Source: UBA6168 sp041392505
GTDB lineage: Bacteria; Bacteroidota; Bacteroidia; Chitinophagales; Saprospiraceae
DNA: 64,000 bases
Direction: 5' to 3'
Assembly: GCA_041392505.1 (NCBI GenBank)
Contig: JAWKLX010000023.1
Span: 75,205 to 139,204, forward strand
Below are positions 20,601 to 30,800 of this stretch, one piece after another. The notes beneath the pieces are model-generated. The model had not been told where the DNA came from and did no database searches. It saw nothing but the letters and a program-made list of their open reading frames with translations. The first letter of the stretch is position 1. Each line of letters starts with the position of its first letter. Both the position numbers and the translations under genes were made by a program.

Positions 20601-23177
20601 TCAAGGCAATCTTTCTGAAACAATGTAATTGGCCAAGAAACGTCCGTTTAATGGATGCGACATGATCGTATGGTAAAGCAACTTTGCCCGTTCGTTGTCT
20701 GGACCCTGGTAGATAATTTTCCCATCCATGTCAATATCGTTCCGGTCATAGCCCCAAGAAATGTAATTCGCCAAAAAGTTGGTATTCAAAGGGTCGCTCA
20801 AAACCTTCGAGAAGAGGTAGAAAATGTCGTTTTGCGGCCCTTGGTAAATGACCCGACGATCGCCGTTGAAATCCCCCGCCCAAGCGACCCGCCTGCCGCC
20901 AACAATGGTTGAAGAGGATTCTTTGTCAAAAACGGCTGTGTTCACATTGGTAAAATCCAAGGTCGGAATGTTGACCGAAGACAAAAACCAAGGCCGTCCG
21001 GCCATGATCCCCAAATGGTTCCGGTGCCGGAAAGCCACGTGGTAGGAACCTTCCCGGAGGTTGGGGAAATAGACGACATCTTCGCCTGCTGCGTTCATCA
21101 CTTCGCCATTGCGTTTGAGTAGCACGGCAGTTGTTGCCAAAACATTTTTCGCATCAGCGGAATCCCTGATTTCCAAGAACAACCAATCCACGGCCGCATT
21201 TTCGCCCGTCACGGACAACAGAGAAGGGCTGGTTGTTTCGCCTCCACCTTTTCCAGAATGCTGAAAATAAGACAGGTTGGAATAAGGTTCGGTCAATGGC
21301 AAAAAGCCTTTGGCCCGTATTTTATCACTCATCAAAGTATCCGAAATGTTGTCCATCAACGCACCGTAGAGCAACGCCTCCAAACGAATCGAAGCCACGT
21401 TGCAATGGTCTTCCCGGTCAAATGTCAAGGCATTGCCACAGTCGTCCACCGTTGACCAAGAGCGGTTGATTTTCAAACCATCCGGCATCAAAACAGATGA
21501 TTCATCAAATACCAAACTGATCTGGTTGTCGCAATTATCTCTTGCAAAAACATTGACGCCTGCCTCGAATTTAAAATCATCGGTGGAGCAAAACAGTTCC
21601 TTATCATCCGGCAGGCTTCCCTCCACGACGAGGTAGGCCACATTTTCCAGTGCATGCGCCCCATCTTCACTATCCCATTCCTGCAACCTGACTTCAAAAC
21701 TGTTCGCCGTGACGTTTCGTACCCGCACGGTGACTGGGTCTGGGTCATTATTGGAAATGCCCCCAAACAGCACGACAGGTTTTGTAAAAGAACGGCTCAA
21801 AGAGACGGTTGCCCAAGCATTGGTCAGGCTCACATTTCCTGATTCGCCGACAAAGTCGCCATCCTCATCGGACAAGTCGAGGTCAGGGATTATGGCCAAA
21901 TATGCCAGAGATTCGGCAGCGTGATTGGTTTCACTGTCCTTCGAGGTTTCTTCATCTAAAAACAAATCAAGGCTGTTGGTACCAGCATTTTGCACCCTAA
22001 TTGAAAATGGATCTGTTTCATTGACAGTTTGAGTCGATAAAATAAAGTACGGTGAAATCGGGAATGTCTGACCCAAATTCAATGTCTGTAAAGTACTGCT
22101 GGCCCAACTAACCAGACCTGATTCTAATGTATCGTTGATGGCTCCCGGCTCCAAAGCCAGCCAGGCTACCTGTTCAGGAAGGTGTTTCAAATCGGAACCT
22201 TCTTGTTCAAACAAGGCCATCTCAAAGCCCTGAGTAGAAATATTCCGCTGCCTTGTCACCACTGCCGAATTTTCATTCGCACTCACAACTTGGCTAAATA
22301 CAACTGGTTTTTGCGTAAAATCAACGGGGAAAGGGATGTATTTCCAGTTCGTAGTCGTCCGTTGGCTGATCCCAGCGAACAACTTTTTACCATTCGGTAA
22401 CGTGTACAACCGGAACAGCTCCGGTTTTTCTAAATCTTCAATGGTAATGATTTGCGAAGCAGAAGCAGTATTTCCGCAAAGGTCCTCTGCCGTCCAAGTC
22501 CGGGTAATGGTGTATCCAGCACAAGTGCCATTGTTGTATTCGTTGCTGACTTCATCATAATCAATGTAAATACCAGGGCACTCGTCATAAGCCAAAACTA
22601 AAGGCGGATTAGGCACAGTTTCATCACAATTGATGGTGATGTCAGCGGGTACACTCAAGAGCACTGGTGCCTGGGTGTCGCCAATGGTGATAGTAGCGGC
22701 AGCCGTTGCACAGCAGCCTGACACCTGATTGCAAACCTGATATATGAAAACGTCCGAACCACAGTCTGGAATAAACGGCTGGTAGGTAAATTTCCCTGTA
22801 GCATCCAATGAAGAACCGCCCGACGGATATATCAAAACGCTGTAAATTGGGTCTTGCAAATTCCCATCGTTGAAATTGACCCGGTCGGTCAACGGGATGG
22901 ATGGACAGGTGGTGAATTCATCATCTAACAATGAAGGTGCGCCAACAGCATAACAATCAGGATCCTCACAATCAGTGAGGCCGTCTCCATCATTGTCAAT
23001 GCCATCGGCGCATACCTCGGACAATTGTTCACAGTCACTGTTACTGCAGCAGTACCGGAACATCCGGCCACATTCGTAACAGTTACCGTGAAAGTAGTAT
23101 TTGTGGTAGGGGAAACTGTTTTTACTGCACCAGTTCCAAGCCCCCACTCCATGCATAATTGTACGACCCTGTCCCAC
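20601..23177 (-). CDS. C-terminal part of gene B: HYR, lectin-like repeats, YQGP calcium-loop end
   Basis: This is the intact 3' portion of gene B. Coding sense begins at EVCADGIDNDGDG (about 23010); the first ~55 residues are read in the wrong frame and should be discarded. Domains: MopE-like calcium linker, cadherin-like/Big_9-like domain (TCPSIPLTDRVNFND), one HYR unit (VPADITINCDE to RTWTAEDLCGN), three repeats of about 100 residues of the form KPVVF...V.VR.RN...FE..L.E, weakly reminiscent of H-type lectins. A DWLFLEIRD/RHRNHLG module follows, then a duplicated DxNxD..VIYQGPxND loop with ANYI. The end matches the genes ending at 27862 and 34831 (…LP, stop). It lacks a CHU_C domain, so the mode of surface retention is unknown. 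With its upstream pieces it formed one gene reaching about 26735. Confidence 0.8.
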   Translation of the reverse strand: MGQGRTIMHGVGAWNWCSKNSFPYHKYYFHGNCYECGRMFRYCCSNSDCEQLSEVCADGIDNDGDGLTDCEDPDCYAVGAPSLLDDEFTTCPSIPLTDRVNFNDGNLQDPIYSVLIYPSGGSSLDATGKFTYQPFIPDCGSDVFIYQVCNQVSGCCATAAATITIGDTQAPVLLSVPADITINCDETVPNPPLVLAYDECPGIYIDYDEVSNEYNNGTCAGYTITRTWTAEDLCGNTASASQIITIEDLEKPELFRLYTLPNGKKLFAGISQRTTTNWKYIPFPVDFTQKPVVFSQVVSANENSAVVTRQRNISTQGFEMALFEQEGSDLKHLPEQVAWLALEPGAINDTLESGLVSWASSTLQTLNLGQTFPISPYFILSTQTVNETDPFSIRVQNAGTNSLDLFLDEETSKDSETNHAAESLAYLAIIPDLDLSDEDGDFVGESGNVSLTNAWATVSLSRSFTKPVVLFGGISNNDPDPVTVRVRNVTANSFEVRLQEWDSEDGAHALENVAYLVVEGSLPDDKELFCSTDDFKFEAGVNVFARDNCDNQISLVFDESSVLMPDGLKINRSWSTVDDCGNALTFDREDHCNVASIRLEALLYGALMDNISDTLMSDKIRAKGFLPLTEPYSNLSYFQHSGKGGGETTSPSLLSVTGENAAVDWLFLEIRDSADAKNVLATTAVLLKRNGEVMNAAGEDVVYFPNLREGSYHVAFRHRNHLGIMAGRPWFLSSVNIPTLDFTNVNTAVFDKESSSTIVGGRRVAWAGDFNGDRRVIYQGPQNDIFYLFSKVLSDPLNTNFLANYISWGYDRNDIDMDGKIIYQGPDNERAKLLYHTIMSHPLNGRFLANYIVSERLP

Positions 23178-24847
23178 CGTAGCACTTCACAGTTAGGTTG
23201 TTGGAAAGCCGGAGCAAATAGTCCGGTCGTTTCCAGCATCAGGAACAGGGAGCGCAATCGTCGTCCTCACAATCCACGAGCCCATCCCCATCATCATCAA
23301 TATTGTTGGTGCAATTTTCAACACAGGAGGAACGGTGACGGTCACCTCATCGGTATCAAGGCATCCGTTGTCACTGGTCAGGGTAACACTGTGTGATAGT
23401 GCCATTAGGGAAACTACTTTTGTAGCACCAGCCCCAAGCCATGACTCCAAGCAAAGGAGTAAGGTGGGAATACCCATGCCGCTGGCTGTGAGGTAGTGGG
23501 TTCTGTTTGACAAACTGTCACATCCTGCCCGGCATCGACAGTCGGTGACTCCATAACACTAACAATAACCAAATCTTCGTCGGTACAGCCGATGTTGTTG
23601 CACGGTGACAGAATAAGTTGTTGTCGTAGAAGGGGTTACATTTTTGCTGGCCTGCCCGAGTCCTTGATCCCAAATAAATGCGAATGGCCCAGAACTCAAC
23701 AGCGTTAGCACTAATAGTAGTTGACGTATTCGAGCAAATGGTCGCATCGGCACTGGCAGTAATAGTTACACCAGGGATGACCGTTACAATGTATTCACCA
23801 ATGGGAAGCAAGTCGTCGGGTCTTGTGGTGCAGGTTTGACACAGCCATAGACATAATAGGTTTTGCAATAGTGGCTTGCGCCTGAAAATTATCGAAGTGA
23901 TGCTCCCTGTTCCGTTATTGATATTAGCAAATTTCCTGAGCCACACCTTTGAATCAGTTGAAATATACGGATTGGCTTGTATTGGAAGCGGTAAAATTCG
24001 ATGTAGTTATAGGGTGGTTTGGGCGCATTGGAAGAGACACTGAACGTAACTGCTTCCCCTCTACATATTTCCAAAGTTGTCGAATCCAAGGTGTAGATTT
24101 CTGGACAAAGGCAATCCTGATCTGCATTGTCACATAGCCGTCGCCATCGTCATCGATCCCATTTCCACAAATTTCTTCACAGAAAACCTCCACCGCAACC
24201 GTTGCTGCGATCAAAGACTTACTCGCCGCCTCGGGTGAAATAACATCGACTGAAACGAGGTCAACATTTGGGTCAACATTTTCCAAAAAGAAATCAACCG
24301 TATCGATACAGCAACCATTAGGGAAACCCAACTTGGGTAGCCCAGATTTTGATAGTTCGATGCTAACATCCTTGGCAGTGGCCACAAAATCAAGCCGCCT
24401 ATTGTCGTAAGTTATTTCACTGATCGGGAGTGAAAGTTTCACGTTCCGTTCCGCGATCCCTTTTGGAATGTCGAAATCCAAGGTATAAGTATTGTTGTAC
24501 CCGCCGATGGTAGTGAATTCCGTACGACCGTTTTACCGGGCTGGTTGTTCCTGAATGAAAGCTGACAGTGACTGGGCACTGCTCTTATACAAGGTGTTGG
24601 AATAAGTGACCGAACTTGTCGCAGGGAGTGTTACCCGATAAACATAGGCGTTCGAGCCAATGGATTGACGGTAAGCAGTAAAGTTGACGTTTCCGTCATC
24701 CTTGACCTTAATGGAGGCGCCGGGATTGCTCCTTTGTAAACTATTTCCACTACCACCGAATCGATGGTCGACAAGTCACTGATATTCAGTGTTTTTGGAA
24801 TGCTATTTTTGATGCCGACAAATTTCAGCTCCACGTCACGGCCATCT
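23178..24847 (-). pseudogene. Multiply frameshifted PKD/Ig-like middle of gene B
   Basis: Coding sense jumps among all three minus-strand frames. In order one can read EAVSLEISCEDGRDVELKF, NPGASIKVKDDGNVNFTAY, a long piece with TYTLDFDIPKGIAERNVK and EEICGNGIDDDGDG, then DQDCLCPEIYTLDSTTLE, GVTITASADATICSNTS, FAWSHGLGAGATKVV, DGDGLVDCEDDDCAPC and GLGTGAVKTVSPTTNTTF. These are PKD/SprB-type Ig repeats and calcium linkers of the kind found intact in gene C. Reading this as one protein needs roughly one single-base correction per 100-250 bp. That density contrasts with more than 12 kb of uninterrupted ORF in gene D. The cause is either local sequence error or decay. Confidence 0.75.
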
Positions 24848-26443
24848 TCACAGGAAATTTCGAGGGATACCGCCTCCGGCGCAACATATTTCTTTGATCA
24901 AAATTTGGTCAACAACGACGCCTTTTGCGGTGGTCGAACCATTGTTTTGGGAAATAAAAAAACTGGTTGTGGCCGTGGCAGGTGGCGACCAAAGAAAGGT
25001 CACCGTTTTCCAATTCAACTGGTTCCAACTTGGACTCGCAGGCAGTTCCGTTTCGAAAATCCCCAATAAATTGCCGTTGTCATCGATTCCTCCGCCAAAC
25101 GCTTCGAAGGCAATCGTAGCTGCTGACTGCGGCGAAGGAACAGACCACGCTGCGGCAGTAAATGTTATTTCATAACATTTGTCCATATCCACCGAAATGG
25201 ACTGACGGGCACAGTAAGACGACCCCGGCAACCAGAGGAAATAATCGCCATTGGGGTTGTTGACTTGATCGGCGGTGTCATCAATCCAATAGGAATCGTA
25301 GCAGTTGTAACCGCAGCCATAATCCATAAACCAGTTCGGCAAGATGGAGGAGTTTTTGGGAAGCGCTGCCGCTGGGCTGCCTTCAAATGTCGTATTGAAA
25401 ACGGTGTTACCAGTGTTCTCAAAACTCTGATTTTGCAGCAGTTGTGGAGCACAATCCGAATCGTAACAATCGACCAATCCATCTTCATCGTCATCCACGC
25501 CGTTGGTACAATCCTCGGGCAACATATCGGCATAACAGGCCGCATCCAAATGGGCATATAAATCAGCCTGAACGGGCGCTCCATTTTCAGTAGCCCGAAA
25601 CCACGTTGAAATGCCAAAATCGCAAGATTGGGAATTGCCGCCCCACCCGATCTGGGCCCGGTAGCCAGTTGACGAACTGTGAACGGTGATGGTTCGTCCG
25701 GCATTGCAGCCCGTACCCGTCAGCGTTCCGGATGCCTGCCAATAATCCCAATTCACGTGATTGGCATCGCAGCCTGCATGTTGAACATAGTTGCCTTGAA
25801 ATTCTGACCACGATTGCTTATCCGAAAGTGTCAAGTCAATATACCAGCCATCCTGCGCCCCGCATGGAATAGCGAGGCCTGGGCTCCAATCTGAATCGTG
25901 GCCATTGATGATGTTGCCTTTTAGGCCTAAAGTCCCATCACCGTTGTTACACAGGATGAGTCCGCCTAGGTCGAAATCTTTCCAATTGTTGCTTGCCCCA
26001 GAGTCATCCATCGCCCATACATATTTGCCCCAAGAAGGAGACAATTCGCAGCTTTCCCCTGCGCAGATCGGGCTGGGTACTTCCCATTTTTGAAAACAAA
26101 AACCATCATAAGTTGCTGTCCCATACCCATCGTTTTTCCAGCCCAGCGCCTGCACATAGGCGGTACCTGCTGGAGCCTTGGCTGATAGTTGATAAACTTG
26201 GTAGGATGAAGAAGTGATGCTTTTATAAGTGGCGTCAATCTCGTTGTAGCCACTGTCCATGAATTTGATGCCGACGACTGCACTTTCCCAACCAGATTTT
26301 TTAGCGTAAACTTCTAAAGAAAAAACCTGGTTCTCGAAGGCCGCTATATTTTTACCAACCCTCCTACATATCCAGATGTTCTCGCTGCTTTTGTCCCAAA
26401 ATAAGCATCGGTGGTAATATTGGTATTGCTGAAATAACTCCAC
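24848..26443 (-). CDS. N-terminal half of gene B: carbohydrate-binding-like and LCDNGDGT/NWDYW domains
   Basis: The frame is open from about 26350. It encodes a CBM_4_9-like domain (FSLEVYAKKSGWES) and then a domain of about 170 residues marked by LILCNNGDGTLGLKG, DKQSWSEFQGNY, NWDYW, GCNAG and DAAC. This second domain recurs twice in the gene at 34831-46998, and I cannot assign it to a family. A MopE-like linker (DCTNGVDDDEDG) and another CBM-like domain (NQSFENTGNTVF) follow. The apparent start at 26443 is artefactual. The protein really continues upstream, by two or three frame corrections, to an ATG at 26735 followed by a good signal peptide (MPTKLWVLLVLFPMLLFANP), obtained if one A is removed from the AAAAA run near 26720. 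The frame ends near 24880, where sense passes into another frame. Confidence 0.75.
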   Translation of the reverse strand: MELFQQYQYYHRCLFWDKSSENIWICRRVGKNIAAFENQVFSLEVYAKKSGWESAVVGIKFMDSGYNEIDATYKSITSSSYQVYQLSAKAPAGTAYVQALGWKNDGYGTATYDGFCFQKWEVPSPICAGESCELSPSWGKYVWAMDDSGASNNWKDFDLGGLILCNNGDGTLGLKGNIINGHDSDWSPGLAIPCGAQDGWYIDLTLSDKQSWSEFQGNYVQHAGCDANHVNWDYWQASGTLTGTGCNAGRTITVHSSSTGYRAQIGWGGNSQSCDFGISTWFRATENGAPVQADLYAHLDAACYADMLPEDCTNGVDDDEDGLVDCYDSDCAPQLLQNQSFENTGNTVFNTTFEGSPAAALPKNSSILPNWFMDYGCGYNCYDSYWIDDTADQVNNPNGDYFLWLPGSSYCARQSISVDMDKCYEITFTAAAWSVPSPQSAATIAFEAFGGGIDDNGNLLGIFETELPASPSWNQLNWKTVTFLWSPPATATTSFFISQNNGSTTAKGVVVDQILIKEICCAGGGIPRNFL

Positions 26444-26735
26444 CCGTTGAAATCTGACTCAAAATCCCCATTGGAAATCAGACCCGAATTGCAGGAAAAA
26501 GGCAGCCACGTGGCAGTATTATTTAAAATATTCTCAGGAGCAGGAGAAAAGGGTTTTCACAAAAGACCAGTAAGAAATCAATTTCCCTTTCCAGTCCAGT
26601 GATTTTTTTTCGATTGAAGTCCCAGTAGATTCCGTTTCGTTTTTCGGAGTATTTTCCGGCATTGCTTTTTTGATAGGATTCGCAAAAAGCAACATCGGAA
26701 ACAGTACCAATAAAACCCATAGTTTTTGTTGGCAT
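26444..26735 (-). pseudogene. Frameshifted 5' end of gene B (signal peptide region)
   Basis: After removing one A in the AAAAA run near 26720 the sequence reads as a signal peptide ending LLFANP, then a polar stretch and DWKGKLISYWSFVKTLF. A second frame change near 26550 leads into PAPENILNNTATWLPFSC and NSGLISNGDFESDFNGW, which matches a CBM-like domain of gene D (GLLTNPDFENDFTGW). A third near 26360 joins the long frame below. Two of the three lesions are in or next to homopolymer tracts, which is typical of sequencing indels but also of slippage mutation. Confidence 0.65.
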
Positions 26736-27321
26736 TGGTAATTGAAATTTGAGTTTAATAGTTTGTTTTTGTAAATGAATTTCTCATCAGTACTCGTATT
26801 TGTAAGTTATGGTTATTGCCGATTTAATTGAGTAGGCGATGAGAGGGAATATAGCTTCTTATTTGACCAAAACGCTTGGATAAATTAAAATGAAAATAAA
26901 AATTAAAATTAAAAACCTGGATCACTTGGGCTAATTCAATAACAACTAAATCCTATTAGTTAAATGGTTTTTATTTTCATTTCACATTAATTATAAAATG
27001 ACCAAGTATTTAAAATTCCAGACTTGTATAGTGTGTGAGTAGACAGGTATGTGTGAGACAAAAAGAAATGCAGGAAATAAAAATGTCTATTTTTTTGAGA
27101 GAAGGAAATCCTAAAATAACATTGCAAAAATAATGCTAAAAATCCATATTGTCTAAAATAAAAGTGGCTAATTTAATTAAGTGTGACAGGCTTATAATCG
27201 GAATCATTTAGCTAAGTCCTGAAAATAAAAAGCGCATAAATGACCAACTGTTTGACACACCCTTTATTTTTAACCCTCCTATTTAAACTATTTATCGTTT
27301 ATTAAAAACAATTTCAAATAG

Positions 27322-27350
27322 AGGTGACACCTATCAATAAGGTGTCACCT
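27322..27350. terminator. Perfect 11-bp hairpin, possible terminator
   Basis: AGGTGACACCT and AGGTGTCACCT pair perfectly around a 7-nt loop. Read on the plus strand the stem is followed by CCTTTT. On the minus strand it lies 140 bp past the possible small gene at 27490-27648 but has no clean U-run. Its core (GACACCT) resembles that of the gene C terminator at 27817-27849. Confidence 0.45.
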
Positions 27351-27489
27351 TTTAAAGGCATTTGAATTTTTAATTACATACTCATCCAAGGCCATATCCA
27401 CATTTATCTTTAATTATTTAAAAAATTAATCGCTTTATGGCCAAAAACATTATTTTAACCACCCATTGAAAAGACATCATTAATTAATA

Positions 27490-27648
27490 TTAAAAAATAA
27501 ATATCTTAAACAGGCTTTTATCACTTTGCATTTTATTAGCCACTTCTTCTTGGGCTGGCTCTTCTTTATCTTTATCATTAGAAAAGAAGTTTCCTTCAGA
27601 AGCTCCTGGCGCTACCTGAGACGATGTTAGTGTTTGAGTTTTTTTCAT
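27490..27648 (-). CDS. Possible small hydrophilic protein, 52 residues
   Basis: An ATG at 27648 opens a frame of 52 codons ending in TAA at 27490. The product starts MKKTQTLTSSQVAPGASEGN and ends SDKSLFKIFIF. It is charged (DKDKEEPAQEEV) and has no signal peptide or membrane segment. GAGG lies two bases before the ATG, which is of limited value in this phylum. It sits alone in an AT-rich gap, with a hairpin 140 bp downstream. I do not recognise it. It could be a genuine small gene or a chance frame, though its amino-acid composition is more protein-like than the surrounding AT-rich sequence would predict. Confidence 0.4.
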   Translation of the reverse strand: MKKTQTLTSSQVAPGASEGNFFSNDKDKEEPAQEEVANKMQSDKSLFKIFIF

Positions 27649-27816
27649 CCTCGAGATGTTTAGAAAAAATTAAAGTTGAAATAACCAATCGTTTTTTATT
27701 CAACTATTTTACACTCAATAAGCGACTCATATATTCTCATCTTGATTTAGGAGTTAATTTTCACAATTTATTTTAGACCTAAATAAATGTTTGTTTTTTT
27801 ACCATTAAAAAATATA

Positions 27817-27849
27817 TAGAGTTGACACCTTTAAAAGGCGTCAACTCTA
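27817..27849 (-). terminator. Rho-independent terminator of gene C
   Basis: On the minus strand TAGAGTTGACGCCTTTT pairs with AAAGGTGTCAACTCTA and is followed by TATATTTTTT, 13 bp after the stop codon at 27862. Confidence 0.85.
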
Positions 27850-27861
27850 CTGTCAAACTAT

Positions 27862-30800
27862 TTATGGCAAAAATCCTTTAGCGATATAATTGGCCAAAAA
27901 CCCGCCGTTGCCACTATGTGCCAATACCGTATGGTAGAGCAGGCTGGCACGGTCGTTATTCGGGCCTTGGTAAATAACCTTACCATCCAAATTAAAATCA
28001 TGCAGGTCGTATTCACTGACAATGAAATTCGCCAGAATATCCGTATTATTTGGATCGCTCAAAGCCCGGGAGAAAAGATAAAACACATCATTATTCGGAC
28101 CTTGGTAAATGACTTTGTTGTCTTCGTTGAAATCGCCGCCCCAAAGCATCCTTTCTCCATTGGTGATGCGGCCACCAACGGCGCCTCCCCTCACAGGTAG
28201 GTTCGGGTCAGTAAAGTCAACCATCAATGGATTGATAATGGACAAGCGAATCGGCTGGTCGGTCATTAACGCCAAGTGGTTGCGGTGACGAATACTTACT
28301 AAGTAATCCCCTTCGACCAAGGTTGGGAAATTAATTAAGTCCTGACCATCTTCCAAAATGATGTCGCCGTCCCTTTGCAGCGCTACAGTGGCATATTCCA
28401 AAATCTGTTCTGTAGCCGGGTCACGGATTTCCAATAGCAACCAGTCCACGATGGCATCGTCCCCGGTGACACTCAATAGCACTGGATCAAGCGTACCAGT
28501 CAAGGCTATATCCGCTTCGCTCAGTTCTGTGTTAACAGGATCATTATTGATAATATCCGGGGGAATCAGGCTATTGCAAGTAAGGAAATAATCGGCCATA
28601 CCGGAGCAATCCTCTGCAAGCGGCAGCAAGCTGCCCAATCCCAGCGCAGATCCGCCCACACAGTATTGATCGATGGGTGCCAACCAAGAACCCAAGTTGG
28701 AGATCAGTCCCGTTTCTACCCACACGATCAGCGAGTCACCAGAAATATTTGAAAACAATGCGTTGGTGAAATTCCCCGTTTTGATGTCAAATTTGGCGTT
28801 GTTTACTTCCACCCCTTCATTGGAGCTATTGGCAAAACTGCCGTCGATCACCGCACAGGTATTGATCAGGTCCAGCAAACCATCCTGATTTTCAAAATCC
28901 CCTCCTACGTGCATGCATACGTTTTCGATCCACAAATGACCTCCCGTTTTGAGCAGGTCTTGTTCTATATCAATGGTACTGTTGCCCAAAGAAACCTCCG
29001 CTGCGGCGTCTGTGATTTGTAAATCTCCACCTGTTATATTCAAATCAGAGCCAGCTACTAAAACTTCTGCTTCTGCAATGATAATGGCTCCTGAGCCGAC
29101 TGTTAAACTTCCATTAGTTAGCCAAAGAATTGTTCCGTTTTTCAAATTTAAGTTACCAACTGACAATGTAACATGATGTTGAATGGAGACTGTTTTATTG
29201 TTCAAATTATTTGCATTGGGTATGCTTCCGTTTTTCCAAGTCGTAGAGCTATTCCAATCACCATCAGCGATAGTTTGATAATCGGCAGAAGCCGAACCAG
29301 CTGGTGTCCCAATTTCAACATCTGTACATGGGCCTTCCACATCACCATGATTAAGGTGAGCCTGCAAGGCATTGATATTGATTTCCAAGGTTGTCTCACT
29401 TGATGTACCAGGTTTGTGGCAGATGGTTACTTTATTGCTGTTTGAGCCATTGTTTCCGCCATTACCATTACCGTTGCCATTTCCAGTACCATGCGGAGTC
29501 GTATCTTTTACATGCGGGAAAGCAGGGAGGCTGGAGAACGGTTCTTCCAGCGGCACAAATGATTGTGCCCGCAGGTCGTCCCGCATCAGGCCAGAGTTGC
29601 CACTATTGACGATCGCTCCGTGGAGCTTAACCCGAGCGTACAATGCAGCAGTCGAACAAGTATCAAAACGGGTAATCAAATTGGTATTTCCACAGTCGTC
29701 GATGGCCATCCAGACCCGGGTAGTTTGGGTACCCGAACTGGTAACCGAAGGTGTTTCTGTATAACCAAAAGCAGTGTTGTTGTCGCAGTTGTCGATGGCA
29801 AAAACATTGATGCCGATTTGCAGATCAGCGACGCTGCCTGAGCAGTAGTAGCCATTGTTGCCGGGGATAGCGCCTTCTACCACAACCCACGAAACCGACT
29901 CTGCTTGGTGGTTTCCATCTTCGTAATCCCACTCCTGTAAGCGCACTTCAAAGCTGTTGTTCGTTACGTTTCTCACCCGGACATTTACGCCGTCATTATG
30001 TTTGTTAGAAACCCCTCCTAAGAGGACAACAGGCTTGGTGTATTGTCCTGACAAATTGACTTTCGCCCAGGCATTGGTCAGGCTGAGTTTACCCGTTTCT
30101 CCAAAAGACGCCCCGTTTTTGTCAGTCATCGGAACACCCGGCTGGAAAGCCAAGTATCCAACGTGTTCGTATCCATGTGTCATTTCCGCATCAGCGGAAG
30201 TTTCTTCTTCGATGAAAATCGAAACGGAATTGCTAGTCAAGTTATCAATCCGCACCGAAGCAGGGTCAGGGTCATTGGTAGATTGCATGGAAGTGAGGAG
30301 GCCTGGATCATTTCCAAACAAGTTGCTGAAATTATGGGTGGATGGCGTACTGTTGATGTTTTGCCATCTGTGTGCCTCCAAATTCATCAAATCTGTATTC
30401 GTGCCTGCTTCAATAGCCAACCAAGCTACATTTTCCCCTAAGTGCATGCCATCGGCTGATTGCTGCTCGAAAAGCCTCATTTCAAAACCTTGAGAATAGG
30501 CGTTCCGCTGGCGCACAGTTACCGCAGACATGTCATTGTTGGTCATGACGGTCGTGAAAATCATCGGTGTTTCCGTAAAGGTGATCGGGAACGGAATATA
30601 CTTCCAATCATGGGTCACATTTTTCGAAACTCCAGCCACTACTCGCTTGCCATTGGCCAGTGTATAAACCTGGAATATTTCCGGTTTGGTATTGTCCACT
30701 ACTGTAATATGCTGGGACTGAGAGCTTTGATTGCCGCAAAGGTCGGTCGCCGTCCAGGTACGGGTGATGGTGTACGACTCACAAGCCCCAACATAGTGCT

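Larger units (their letters stand above)
26736..27861. other. 1.1-kb AT-rich intergenic region between genes C and B
   Basis: This stretch is visibly much richer in A and T than the flanking genes and has no long frame. It contains a possible 52-codon gene (27490-27648), an 11-bp perfect inverted repeat (27322-27350) and the gene C terminator (27817-27849). Between 26740 and 27320 I see only A/T-rich, low-complexity sequence. Confidence 0.6.

Noticed and set aside
20396..20623. 75-codon minus-strand frame over the B terminator
   Set aside because: It overlaps the end of gene B and the terminator hairpin, and has no recognisable features.
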